Shown in pieces: positions 44,575-55,856 of a stretch of 64,000 nucleotides of DNA (the first letter of the stretch is position 1; every line of letters starts with the position of its first letter). The position numbers and the translations under genes were made by a program. The stretch comes from Laburnicola sp. R22_1 (Eukaryota > Ascomycota > Dothideomycetes > Pleosporales > Didymosphaeriaceae). The notes below the pieces were generated by a model. The model was given only the letters and a program-made list of their open reading frames with translations, had not been told where the DNA came from and ran no database searches. The stretch spans positions 806,001 through 870,000 of the forward strand of contig JACONQ010000018.1 of the NCBI GenBank assembly GCA_014281115.1, read 5' to 3'.

Positions 44575-45818
44575 TCGCATTATTTGTTTAGTGTTGATTA
44601 CCCTTTTTAACTATATATTTTTTGATTTAAGCCTACGTAGATTGGGATAGAAAGGCCGCTCTAGTCTAGCGCCTAATAATAGAGTCTACTCCTAGTCTCC
44701 GCCAATGCGACAATAGTTTATAATAGTTTATAATAGTTTATAATAGTTTATAATAGTTTATAATAGTTTATAATAGTTTATAATAGTTTATAATAGTTTA
44801 TAATAGTTTATAAGAGTTTATAAACTACGCACTTATATAATATCTATAAGCACTCTAACGCCTATTAAAAGTTACTTAAAGCGTGCATAGAAAACTAACT
44901 CTTATTTTATTATTACTATTATTAGCAATTATGCTATATTTGCGCGCTACTATGAAGCACACTTATATAACACACTTACTAGCTTACTATCTAATACTAT
45001 AACTATAAGAATCTAACGCATCTATATAATACTCTTTTCCCCTAGCAACTTATTAATAAATACCTTTATCTTCTCTTTGCTACCTTTAATTCTGCCCTTA
45101 TTTATTTCCTTCCTAATACATAGTAATGTAAGGCATTATAAGTGTAGTAGGTCTCTATATTTATTACTACGCCTATAGTTACTAATCTATTGCTAGCCTA
45201 ACTAGTATACTAGAACCGCCTTATCTAGGCTAAGGTATATCTTCTACTTTAACCTATTAATAATCTTATAGACAAAGCAGTACTCTAGTATAAACTTAGT
45301 AATAGCAGTAAGCGGATAAAGATTGTACTTTTAGGTAGCGTTAGCACTAGGGCCTAGAAAGATAGTAGAAAATAGAATAATAGTAGTAGAAGTCTCTTTA
45401 AAGTTAACTTTAATATAAAGATAAAGTGTTAGTGTACCTATAGTATATAAGCTCCTACCTAGTATATATTTTATAATAGCACGAACCTACTAATATAACT
45501 GTTACTTTTAGTAATATCTTTAGGAATAATAGTAGAGAAGATAATAGTTATAGTGTTATAGCGCTAGCGCTATCTTATACCTTTCTCTCTACCTACTCTA
45601 AACTATAGTATAGTAATATAGCTTTACGCATAGTTTTATGTATAGATTATTTTTAGTTAGAGTAGACGCACTAAGTTTGCTAAGCTTACTTGTAATACGC
45701 TAACTCCTTTTTATTAACACTACCTTAAAATACTTTTCTATATTAATAATAGCAAGAGGGATAACTGTTATTATTATAATATTTTTATTAGAAACTGCTT
45801 AGTCGCAAAAAAAAAACC
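44575..45818 (+). mobile_element. V-family element, full-length copy 2
   Basis: 1,244 bp, inverted relative to copy 1, flanked by perfect 14-bp repeats ATATATATTTAGGG (44,561-44,574 and 45,819-45,832). Gypsy copy A has the single, unoccupied site near 13,590. It ends CTTAGTCGC, A-run, CC. The internal 10-bp array is at 44,711-44,820. Confidence 0.75.
44711..44820 (+). repeat. 10-bp minisatellite TAATAGTTTA, 9 perfect units
   Basis: Nine exact units at 44,721-44,810 with one variant on each side, the reverse complement of the array at 32,291-32,440. Confidence 0.9.
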
Positions 45819-47608
45819 ATATATATTTAGGGACTAGAAAGCAGTAAAAAGTTTTATTTAGGTATAGAGTAGGTACTATAAGCTAGAGTAGATATTAGAG
45901 CGCTTACTAGGGCGCTAGGTAGGACGCATAGTAGGATATAGCTAAGTAGAATAAGCTTTACTTAGCTATATAAGAGTAGTGTAAACTATATAATAAATTA
46001 GGCGTTTCTAAGCTAGGAGCTTTTAAGGGGACTTAAATATAGTACTATAGACTAGAATTATCTTTAATAGAAGGGAGAGCTTTATTAAAGGTAAATAAGT
46101 TTTCTTTAATATCTGCGTAATTAGCACTATTAGACTAGAACTAGGATCTATCCTCTATTATATATATTATAGTTTAAGGTATCTATATCTTAAGTATAGT
46201 AAAAACGTATTTAAATATATTAGCGCGCTTATATAAAGCCTAAATAATACGTTCTTATATTAAGTTGTCTTTAAACTTTATAATAGCCCTAGCTACTAAA
46301 TTTAGTGCTATTATTAATAATAGGCCTTAAAAAAAGTAATATTAAGGCTAAAGCTAATAGGTGGTAAGTAATTATTTTATTTCTAGGCTTTACTAGAGTA
46401 ATAAGTCTAGTTCAAATTACGCTAAAAATGCGCTAAACTTTCTAGAAGCTTTAAGTTTAGCTCTACTTTAGTTTATAAGCCACTTAAAGTCTACTAGTAA
46501 AAATTTATTACCTAGCTAATCTACTTTAAGTATAGCAATATTTTAAATATACTTAAAAGTCTTATAAGAAAATTAATTAAGGTAGACCTTTCTTAGTAGT
46601 TTAATAATACTCTTCTTTTATATAAAGCTAGGGGCAAAGCAACTAGTTATCTTAAGAGCAGCTATAGGCTGCTTTTTATACTTAATAAATAATAGATTAC
46701 TAGTAGAGTTAAGTAGAAAAATCCTATAATAAATATTATATAAACTATTATTAGTAGAGTGTGTATAAATGCCTCCTACTATATTATTTATTATAGAGTT
46801 ATATTAAAAGGACTTAGGGAACGCTTTAGAGGCTAAAGGGGTCTTTTAGATAAAAGGGTAGTAGCTTACTATAGTATAGGTAGTACTAGAGTTAAGTAAA
46901 GTAAGGTTGTAGAAAAGATATAGTAAATAGACTTAGAATAGTAGGTTTTATATAGTATACAAGCTAGCGCATAGTCTAAGTAAAAGAAATTAGGTAAAAG
47001 ATAAAGTATAAAATAAAATATATAAAACTTTAACTTCTATATTATTACTATAGCCTAACTCTAATTTCTTTAGCTCTATGCCTTATGCTATTGCTGTAAT
47101 AGCGCTAAAAGGTAGTTATTAGGCAAGTTAGCTCTATAAGGTATAGCGTAGTAGTTGCTATTTATTAATTATTAATTATTATTTATTTTTAGAATTTTAG
47201 AATTTTAGGGTAGCCTCTCTTAATAGATCTTAGCGTAGTATAATAACTACTTAGTATAACTAGTAACTAATAAAGTTCCTACCCTTATGCGTTAAGTAGA
47301 GAAGGGACTTAGAAGTAGTTTTTTTAATAAACCTTAGAGTAGTAAAATATAAACTCTTTAGCACTAGAAATTCTTCCTAATAACTAATAAAGTTCCTACT
47401 CTTATATAATAAGCAGAGGAGAGACTTAGAAGCAGCCTTTTTAATAGATCTTAGGGTAGTAAAATATAAACTTCCTAGCGCTAGGGATCCTTTCTAGTAA
47501 CTAACAAAGTAAAACTTTTACTAATTTAACTACTTATAGGCAGCGTCTTAAGAAAGAAGTAGATATTATATTACTATTTATAGCAAAAAAAATTTAATTT
47601 TAGTATAA

Positions 47609-47886
47609 TATAAGGGTAGTCTATAGCCTTATAGAATAAGCCTCTTAGAAATAGCTAGTATAGTTAAAAAAGATAACTAAATTAAGACTATACTAAGATA
47701 GGGGATAAGGAAGGAACTTAGAAGGCCCTTACTTATATAGTAGGCAGTATAGAGTATAGGCCTACACTAACTACGCGCTAATACTAACTAGGAAAGGCGC
47801 CTTCTATAAGTTAAAAGACGCTATTAGAGTGTGAAAGGAAAGGTAATAGTGAATAACTAGCAGGGAGGCAGGCACAAAGCGTTATA
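47609..47886 (-). repeat. LTR of Gypsy copy C
   Basis: 278-bp LTR homologous to those of copy A (TATAAGGG...GCGTTATA), with the family blocks AACTAGGAAAGGCGCC and AAGGAACTTAGAAGGCCC. Confidence 0.75.
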
Positions 47887-47955
47887 GTAGCCTTTTTATA
47901 AAAAATTTACTTATAGGAGTCTTTGCGCTAAGACTTACTTAGCGAGTTTAAATAT

Positions 47956-48080
47956 GCTTTTTTATAAGTATTTTTTACACTCTTTTTAATTACTAAGTAG
48001 GGGGCTCTGCTTTTTTTATTATGTTATTTAGGATAAAAGCCTTTGTTATTCTACTTCTAGGTAGATAGTTTAATAACACA
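47956..48080 (-). repeat. M terminal repeat (reverse)
   Basis: ACACTCTTTTTAATTACTAA, GGGGGCTCTGC, AAAGCCTTTGTTATTC, ending TTTAATAACACA. Confidence 0.6.
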
Positions 48081-48387
48081 TACACACATATATATATATA
48101 TATTGCTTTTAGCTATTTATACTATAAGAAATATTAGCTAGCTAAAGTAAAGCGTATATGACACTTAGTTATTAGTTATATAACTTATTATATAATATTA
48201 ATTATATTAGTTAAGTATACTATACTTATATATTATAAGTATATATAATATATTATTATTAGTAAAACTATTAACTAGCTTTTTATAAGTATATACTATA
48301 GGGTTAATTACTTTTTAGTGATATTACTTTACTGTATTTTTATTATCTTCTTTTTTTACTATATTAGAATTACTTTAAAATTTAATA

Positions 48388-48466
48388 GTTTGGTTTTTTT
48401 GCGACTAAGGGATTTCTAATAAAAATATTATAATAATAGCAGATATTCCTTCTGCTGCTGTATACC
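48388..48466 (-). mobile_element. V-family stub, 79 bp
   Basis: Only the T-run end of V (TTTTTTTGCGACTAAGGG), flanked by perfect 13-bp repeats TTAAAATTTAATA at 48,375-48,387 and 48,467-48,479. Confidence 0.75.
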
Positions 48467-48513
48467 TTAAAATTTAATATACTTTATTCTTAAGCCTATA
48501 GTATTTTGGCTAT

Positions 48514-48632
48514 AGTTTGATTTTTCTTTACGACTAAGGGGTTTCTAATAAAAATATTACAATAATAGTAGTTATTTCTCCTACGTTATAGATACATAAA
48601 AGCGTTATAAGATATTAATAAAAAGAGTTAGG
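48514..48632 (-). mobile_element. V-family stub, 119 bp
   Basis: T-run end of V, truncated after GAGTTAGG. Flanked by TATTTTGGCTAT (48,502-48,513) and TATTTTAGCTAT (48,633-48,644), a 12-bp duplication with one G/A difference. Confidence 0.72.
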
Positions 48633-48854
48633 TATTTTAGCTATGAAAGGTATATATTAATAAAATAGTAATACTATAATATATTTAAATACTAAAAGAT
48701 ATATTAAACGAATAGATATATAGTATTTTAAAAGCTTACTAGATTTATACTAAATATAAATAAATTTCTAAATTATCTAGCTTTAGAAAGTTAGCTTATA
48801 GCTACTATATAAATAGTTATATAATAGTTTAATCGCATTATTATAATTATCTTC

Positions 48855-49142
48855 TATAAGGGCGGTACACAGCCTTATATGGCTAATCTATTAGGGATAG
48901 CTAAAATAATTAAAAGAGCTAGTTAAATTAATACTATTCTAAGATAGTAGATAAGAAAGGGACATAGGAGACCCTTTCTTATATAGAGGGCAGCGTAGGA
49001 CATAGGCCTATACTAACTACTACGCTAATACTAACTAGGAAAGGCGCTTTTATAAACGTAAAAGGCGTAAATAAAAGAAAATAAGGTGTGAAAAAAAGGT
49101 AATAGGGCGTGCTTGGCAGGAAGGCTATTAAGTACTATTACA
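48855..49142 (-). repeat. Gypsy solo LTR with 5-bp target duplication
   Basis: 288-bp LTR flanked by TCTTC on both sides (48,850-48,854 and 49,143-49,147). It interrupts an M terminal repeat, whose halves are at about 48,840 and 49,143-49,252. Confidence 0.85.
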
Positions 49143-49252
49143 TCTTCTTACACTCTTTTTAATTACTAAGTAGGGGGCTCTGCTTTTTTGTTATATATTT
49201 AAGATAAAAGCCTCTATCGTCCTACCCCTAGATAGATAAATTAACGCTATAT
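49143..49252 (-). repeat. M terminal repeat, split by the solo LTR
   Basis: Continues ACACTCTTTTTAATTACTAA, GTAGGGGGCTCTGC, CCCCTAGATAG, ending TTAACGCTATATA. Confidence 0.6.
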
Positions 49253-49584
49253 AATAGTTTAATATATATAGCTACTATATATATAGTAAAGCTTTATAAC
49301 TTTTATTTACTAAAAAATCACTTTTAAAAAAATTATAACCATAATCTTAATATATATTATTATATATAGTTAATTACTATTAAAGAGAATAATAATAAAA
49401 AGTATACGCACTAGTACTTATACTTACTTATTACTTATAATACTATATAAATATATTAGTAATAATAATAATAATATAATAATAATAATAATAATATAAA
49501 ATAGGTTTTTTAAAAGAATAGGGAGATAAAAGTGTACATAGCAACTATAATATAGAGTAACCTAAGGGCTCTTACTAGTATCTA

Positions 49585-49834
49585 TGTGGCGTTAATTTAT
49601 CTACCTAGGAGTAGAATAATAAAGGCTTTTATCTTAAATAACATAATAAAAAAGCAGATCCCTCTACTTAATAATTAAAAAAGAGCGTAAAATACTAGTA
49701 TCTATAAAGAAATATAAATAATAAACCTTTTTACGCCTTTTTTAATTACTAAGCAGGGGGCTCTTCTTTTTTTTATGTTATTTAAGATAAAAGCCTTTGT
49801 TATTCTACCTCTATGTAGATAAAATAACGCCACA
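49585..49834 (+). mobile_element. intact MITE (M family), 250 bp, TA target
   Basis: About 110-bp inverted repeats starting TGTGGCGTTAATTTATCTAC and ending TAACGCCACA, with TA on each side (49,583-49,584 and 49,835-49,836) and a short unique centre (about 49,692-49,728). Too small to encode a protein. The TA target suggests mobilisation by a Tc1/mariner/pogo transposase. Confidence 0.82.
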
Positions 49835-49914
49835 TAAATAATAAACTATTATATTACTATATAGTATTTATATTAGAATTTCTATTTAAACTAAATTTTA
49901 TATATATATCTTTT

Positions 49915-50190
49915 TTTATTACCTTTTTACACTCTTTTTAATTACTAAGTAGGGGTATATGCTTTGTTTATTATATTATTAAAGATAAAAGCCTTTGTTA
50001 ACCTACTCCTAGGTAGATTTAATTAACATCACATATATATATTATTACTTATAGTTACTATATATTATTAAATTATCTATCTAGAAGTAGAATAACAAAG
50101 GCTTTTATCTTAAATAATATAATAAAAAAAGCAGAGCCCCCTGCTTAGTAACTAAAAAGAGCGTAAAAAGGTAATTAAAAATGCGCGTTT
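49915..50190. repeat. two M terminal repeats in opposite orientation
   Basis: Reverse copy at about 49,915-50,034 (ends AACATCACA) and forward copy at about 50,066-50,190, the latter continuing into the GCGCGTTTAAACTACTAAGC palindrome. The outward-facing arrangement means they belong to different elements. Confidence 0.55.
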
Positions 50191-50679
50191 AAACTACTAA
50201 GCCAGCTTAGCGGTTTTAGCGCAAAGCTCCTATATATAAAATTTTCACAAAAAGGCCACTTAGAACTTTAGAAAAAGAATAAAACTTTAGCGCGGTAATG
50301 CTATAGTTATCTATTCTTTCTCTACTATTCTAAGTTACAAACTACTATTTAGATTATTATAAATAACACAAGTTACTATATTAATAGGTATATTTCTTAT
50401 AAGTAGTAGAATAAAAGTAATACGTACTAGATATACTATTACTCTATTACTCTATTAAGATTATTCTTAACAAATCTCTTACTCTTTCTCTATACCCTAC
50501 TATCTATCTAGATATTAATATTATTTCTAAAAAAGTACTTACTATTACTAAAGAGTACACACTATAGTTTTACGCCGCTGCTACTAATATAGCTATACTA
50601 GAGTTCTATTCTATTTATAAAATACTTATCTAGTGTAAGAAATAGGTATACTTAACTATTTATAAGGTTATTCTTATAT

Positions 50680-50802
50680 GTTTTTTTACGACTAAGGGGT
50701 TTCTAATAAATATATTACAATAATAGTAGATATCTCTCCTACTATTGTATATATAGAAAAGCGTTTTAAGGTGTTAATAAAAAGAGTTAGCGTGTTATAA
50801 GG
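50680..50802 (-). mobile_element. V-family stub, 123 bp
   Basis: T-run end of V, truncated after GTGTTATAAGG. Flanked by perfect 10-bp repeats ATTCTTATAT (50,670-50,679 and 50,803-50,812). Confidence 0.7.
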
Positions 50803-51210
50803 ATTCTTATATACTAGTTAGGCTAGTAGCTAGTCTAGTTTATAAAAGATAGTAGTACTATATTTCTACTTTAGTAGACGTACTTACTTTTTATTAGCAC
50901 TAGAATTCTCTAGTAGCGAACGTAAAAAAAGAATAATAAGGTCTTTATTAATAAGCTCTAGTATAGTAAGAGTATTATATAGATTTACAAAATCCTCCTA
51001 GCTATTAACGCTATTAAGTTAGAATAACTAATAATAGTAGTAGTAATAAGCTAGATATGCTATATACGCTATAAATAAATCTTATATAGGTTAGGAGCTT
51101 ATAGAGTATAGGTAAGGTATAAGTAAGTTTAAAGTTTAAACTATTATTATATTATTAGATATTTAAGGTTCTTTAATTAGAATTAGGTGCCGTATATAGT
51201 ATATAATAAC

Positions 51211-51289
51211 CTTTTATCTTAACCTACTTTAGCCTTAAACTAAAAAAAAGGTTAAAAAAGGTATTTAGTAAGCCGACTATAGTTACTAT
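51211..51289 (-). repeat. terminal repeat of element E (inverted)
   Basis: AACCTTTTATCTTAACCTAC through AGTAAGCCGACTA. Partner of 38,356 or an isolated end. Confidence 0.5.
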
Positions 51290-51375
51290 AATACTAACTA
51301 GTTTATAAACTTTATCTTATATAGTCTATAATTTCTTCTACTCTAAACTAGTATAGCGATATGGCCTTACTATAT

Positions 51376-51490
51376 TTTATAGTTTTTTTTTGCGACTAAG
51401 GAGTTTTTAATAAAAATATTATAATAATAGCAGATATCCCTCCTACTATTGTATACACAGAAAAGCGTTTTAAGGTATTAATAAAAGGGA
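51376..51490 (-). mobile_element. V-family stub
   Basis: T-run, GCGACTAAGGAG, CAGATATCCCTCCTACTATTG, ending near TTAATAAAAGGG. No clear target duplication. Confidence 0.5.
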
Positions 51491-51557
51491 TTTAATACTA
51501 ATTATAATAATAATTATTAATACTATTATATATAAAATATTTATAGCTATTATTACT

Positions 51558-52490
51558 ATAGTTAGCTTACTAAACACCTTTTTTAATCTTTTTTTAGTTT
51601 AAGATTAAAGTAAATTAAAATAGAAGATTCTATATACTATATATAATACCTAATAATATAATAATAGTTTAAGTCTTAAACTTACTTATACTTTGCCTAT
51701 ACTCTATAAGCTTTCTACTTATATAAAATTTACTTACACTATATATAGCCTATCTAGATTATTACTATTAGTATTATTAACTATCTACACTTATATGCTG
51801 CTTACGTAGCGTACTTACTTAGATAAGCTAATACTACTATAATAGCTAAAAGAATCTTATAAATCTATATAATACTTTTACTATACTTAAGCTTATTAAT
51901 AAATACCTTATTCTTCTTCTTTTTTACGTCTCCTACTAGAAGATTTTATTACTAATAAGGAGTAATTGCGCCTATTAAAGTAGAAATTTAACTTTATAGT
52001 TCTTTACAAACTAAATAAGCTGCTAACCTAACTAGTACACTAGAACTATCTTATAGATAGTTAAGTATACCTATTTCTTATACTAGATAAGTATTTAATA
52101 AATAGAATAGAACTCTAGTATAATTATCTTAAAGATAGTATTATAAATTTTTAGTGTATACTTTTTAGTGTGAGTAAGTATATTAGCGTTAAATAATTTA
52201 GAATTAATACTTAAGTAGATAGTAGAGTATAGAGTAATAGTAGGAGTTTTATTAAGAATAATCTTAATATAGTAATAGAGCAATAGCATATCTAGTATAT
52301 TATACCCTTATACTACTTATAAGAAATAGTATATACCTATTAATATATTAACTTATATTATTTATAATAATCTAGATAGTAGATTTATAATAATTAGAAT
52401 ATTAAAAAAGAATAGCTTATAGTGTTACTATGCTAAAGTTTTATTCCTTTCCTAAAGTTCTAACTGTGGCCTTTTTATAAATTAACTTTA
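51558..52490 (+). mobile_element. element E, copy 3, uninterrupted at the Gypsy insertion point
   Basis: Starts AGTTAGCTTACTAAACACC. At about 51,627 it reads GAAGATTCTATATACTATAT without the Gypsy element found at the equivalent place in island 1. The interior includes a minus-strand frame of 64 codons (52,095-52,289) without recognisable domain. Confidence 0.5.
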
Positions 52491-52545
52491 TATATAAGAG
52501 GTGTGCGCGCTAAAATTACTAAGCTCGCTTAGTAGTTTAAACGCG

Positions 52546-52674
52546 CTTTTTTTATAATTACTACCTTTTTTACGCTCTTTTTAATTACTAAGCAGGGGGC
52601 TCTGCTTTTTTTATTATATTATTTAAGATAAAAGCCTTTATTGTGCTACCCCTAGGTAGTTAATATAACGCCAC
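52546..52674 (-). repeat. M terminal repeat (reverse)
   Basis: One of the best copies: ACCTTTTTTACGCTC, AAGCAGGGGGCTCTGC, CCCCTAGGTAG, ending TATAACGCCACA. Confidence 0.6.
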
Positions 52675-52920
52675 ATTATTACTACTAAATAAAGTAGTAT
52701 TATACCTATTTTAACTATAGTATTAATAGGCTTAATACTAATATAATTTTTACTTTAAAAAGTAATAAAAAATATATAGTAAACAGTATAATAAAAGCTA
52801 GTAATTTAGTATTTATTATTACTTTAAATTTAGCTATAAAAATAGTACTTAAAATACTATAATAAGTAATTAAAAATAATTAGTATAGCTTATAGCGGTA
52901 ATGTATATAACTATTGTTAG

Positions 52921-53795
52921 GAGAGCAGAGCTTAGTCGCGATGAGCGGCACTGTTGAATACATATTACACCGTAAAGGAATACGGTGCATGACGATGCGA
53001 CTCATTGTCCTGGCGGCACACAAGTACCGTCCTCTGCCAGCACCCACGGTGACCCACCTCTGACCTGTGGCTGCAGGCCGGCGCTAACGTGCATCCATCA
53101 TGATCCTGCATGACCCCCAACCTTGGAACCTTGGAACCTTGGAATACCACCACGTCGCTTTGTCTGTCCAGTGTCGCCAACAGCCACGGCGTGCACGCGC
53201 CCACGCCCCGCTGACGTCCAAAGTGCATGCCTGATCGCGCCAGATGCCAGACCGTCACGCAGGCCTACCGACAGTCCAACACGGCCAGACTGCCACTCTC
53301 AGCCAGAGCCAGCCGCGGCCGCAAGGAACGCTGGGCCAGGGAGTCAGTTGCAATCTAATGACGAGAAAAACACACATCCCGCGGGCCATCTCCCGCCGGT
53401 TCATTCGCTGCATTCGCCCTGCCCAAGGCTTTTGCTTCAGCCGCCGGAGTCGTTCGGACAGAAGCATGTGCAGCAATTTCCCCGAGCGAGTGGTGTCGGC
53501 TGTTGAACCGGCAGGTGGGAATGCACAAGATCGGGCGCCAGCACATTCAGTGACATTCACACACACACTGCATCGAAATCCCCCCTTCAAGTTTAGCTTA
53601 GCTCCGCGTATCGCCATCCAACTTCGCTCTGCCTCGGGCACGAATCAAGCTCTTGGCCCATCTAAGACTGACCTGAGCGGAGAAAAAAGTTTTGTGTCGG
53701 TAGATTCTCCACACCATCTGTGTCCATGGCGATAATGAATTGACTTGCTTCCTACGTCCAATGCTAGTCTGCACCCACTTTCGGGTATCGCTGCA
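52921..53795. other. spacer between island 2 and arp2
   Basis: GC-rich, with two overlapping plus-strand ORFs (53,123-53,506 and 53,244-53,735) that show no domain and are probably chance frames or UTR. It holds a 9-bp triplet repeat CCTTGGAA at 53,120-53,145. Confidence 0.4.
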
Positions 53796-55249
53796 TCATC
53801 TCGCACCAAGCTTCTCCAACGCCCTGGTACCCTGCTCCGCCCACTCCTGTTTTGATATCCACATGTTCTCCTTATCCGCCATCTACTCTTTGGTCAATTG
53901 CTGTTTGACGAATCGAGTGCTGCTACTTACTATGTTGGCAAGCACGGCTCCTCCCAAAAAGACCATGTGTCGGCGTCTCGGCGGGTCCTCGATGCGGACT
54001 TTGAATTTCTGTGACTCTTGCGTGAGCGGTGACCTAGGCCCAAGGGCTGCATACGTACGTTCAGTCGCTCCGGATTTCCGCCCAGCACTTTGGTCAACCA
54101 AAGCTGCTTGAGCTCCTTCTCGAGACGGCTGGGAAGACCGGGGTACATGCTACTTCCACCACTGAGCACAATGGCCTTGTACAGACTGCTTCGTACGTCT
54201 ACGTCGGCGGCCTGGATGGTGTTGAAGAGGAATTCTGCGATGCCGGGCTGCTCGACATCCACCAGGTGCGGTTGGAACAGGCATTCGGGAGCTTCGAAGC
54301 GCTCGCTACCAACTCGGATTACCCGACCATCCGGCAGTGTGTACGATTCCACCAGGACTGTTGTGTCTTCACTGAGGCGCTGGTCAAGTTCTAGGTCGTA
54401 CGAGACATAGCACAGTTTCTCCTTGATTTGCCGCACGGTTTCGAAATCGGCGGTTCGGTTCAGCGCGTAGCCCCTCCGCAGCAGCAGGGCGATCAGATTG
54501 CGGGTGACGTCCCGACCAGCTACATCCAGGCGGCGAGTGAGGTGGTTGAGCACGGTGCTTTCGTAGACGGGGACGATATGAGTGACACCGTCGCCTGAAT
54601 CTACCACCACTCCAGAGGAAAGGCCTTGAGCGTATAAAGCTAGCACAGCTTGTATGGCCACGTAGACGCCTCCAAAATCGTAGCGCTCGAACATGACCTC
54701 GCACATTTGCTCACGATTCTTTAGAGGGTTCATCGGCGGCTCGGTAAGGAGAATCTTGCGACCTGTCGGATCTATGCGCATCTTCTCGAAGAAAGTGTAG
54801 TCCCAGAGATGCTGCATGTCGTCCCAGCGCTTCACGATACCATTTTCCATCTGCGGGCGGTGAGAAAACGTTAACGCAATCCAGCAAAGTCGAGGGCGTC
54901 CTCAACTATCCCCGAGTAGCTACGTACAGGGTATGTTATCTGAAGCATGGAGCGTGCCGTCGCTGCCTCGTCCCCGCACATTATGTCCTTGACCACGATG
55001 TCTCCATCTCGCTCTTCGGAACGTAGGATTGGACGGCCGACTATGGATGGGTACTGGTGGTCCGGGAAGTTCTGTGGAGGCCCGGTCAGGACACAAGTTT
55101 TTACATCAGTCGTGTTGTTCTGCGCGCTCACGGACCTGTCCTGCGTAGCCTGCTTTGAGGAAACCGGTTCCGCCGTCGAGGACTGAAGAGCGTTAGTAAA
55201 AGAAGAACCGGACATGTGGAGCTCGCCTACCGATGGGAACCTCCGCCAT
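53796..55249 (-). CDS. arp2: actin-related protein 2, Arp2/3 complex subunit
   Basis: Arp2 pairs with Arp3 to form the pseudo-dimer from which the Arp2/3 complex nucleates branched actin at endocytic patches. Six exons splice in phase to 388 residues: 55,231-55,249, 55,136-55,182, 54,928-55,071, 54,059-54,850, 53,931-54,008 and 53,796-53,882. Introns are 48, 64, 77, 50 and 48 bp. The N-terminus [20 protein letters not shown] carries the phosphate-binding loop; [37 protein letters not shown] and [18 protein letters not shown] follow. The second nucleotide loop is [10 protein letters not shown], the adenosine motif is [11 protein letters not shown], and the Arp2-typical C-terminus [20 protein letters not shown] ends in EKLGAR. 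The first exon is only 19 nt (MAEVPI plus one base). Length and motifs are complete. Head-to-head with rpl5. Confidence 0.95.
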
Positions 55250-55856
55250 GCTGCCCCAGGATGTCGAGAGGTAAGGAAGCGCAGAGGGAGGACGCGCTGG
55301 TGGGCGGCTGATATGTGGAATGCGTACCTGACGATTTGGGGAGGGGCTTGTGGGTTGCGGCGGTGGGTCTGTGCACTGCTGGGGTAGCGCAATGCTCTCC
55401 AGTTGAAACTGTTCGGAGCTCACTGTTTGGGATTGAGAAATATGGCAATGATGTATTAGTAGGCATGCTTTATCTTATAGACATGGCCTTTGTAAACAAC
55501 ATGTCACAGCGTGATGTGCACTCTGGTGTGTATCTTGACTCAACCCGGGCGGCTTTGTAACTAACTCCATGAGCGAATGACCGGGAAACTGGCCATCAGC
55601 TGCTACCTTGCATCGTATAGACCGTGCTGGGAGATTCTCCATGTGAATCTTAGCGTATTACTCTACAAACGTCCAAAGCAGCTATAACGCAACCTTGGAA
55701 CCTTGCCGGAGTGACACGTGAGTGGTAGTGGTCACCCACCGCGCTGCGAAACACCAAAATGCAAGCTCGCTAAGGGCTCGGCGCACACAACATTTAGCCA
55801 CGAACTTCCGAGACCTATACAGCAGCCAACAACGACAACCATACCCGCCAGTCAAG
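55250..55856. promoter_or_regulatory. divergent promoter region arp2/rpl5
   Basis: 607 bp between start codons. Contains AACCTTGGAACCTTG at about 55,690-55,705 and CACGTG inside GTGACACGTGAGTGG at about 55,710, a bHLH/Cbf1-type site. A pyrimidine-poor leader then runs into the rpl5 ATG. Role of the motifs is inferred. Confidence 0.4.

Larger units (their letters stand above)
38490..47886 (-). mobile_element. Gypsy copy C, with polymerase region, multiply interrupted
   Basis: Minus-strand Gypsy element of the same family as copy A. It keeps reverse transcriptase (about 39,780-40,560), protease (about 43,260), tandem-repeat leader (about 47,215-47,520) and the 5' LTR (47,609-47,886). The low-coordinate LTR is missing. 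Insertions: D at 40,705-41,870, 42,073-42,403 and 43,928-44,029; V at 44,575-45,818. It preserves the empty site of the Tc1 element of copy A near 46,277. Confidence 0.75.
38208..52920. mobile_element. AT-rich island 2: nested, RIP-mutated transposons
   Basis: Abrupt change to TpA-rich sequence after CACCCCCC at 38,208 and back at about 52,920. Contents identified separately: E termini, Gypsy copy C, D and V elements, solo LTR, MITE and M ends. Stretches not named below (for example 38,490-39,600 and 52,680-52,920) are AT-rich with no recognisable structure. Unlike island 1, I found no inverted termini at its two edges. Confidence 0.8.

Noticed and set aside
38208..52920. inverted termini enclosing island 2 as in island 1
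   Set aside because: The two edges (CCCCCCTAAAACTT and TATTGTTAGGAGAG) are not convincing inverted repeats.
53244..53735. 163-codon plus-strand ORF
   Set aside because: Opposite-strand and overlapping ORFs of similar length occur at the same place; no domain, GC-rich chance ORF likely.
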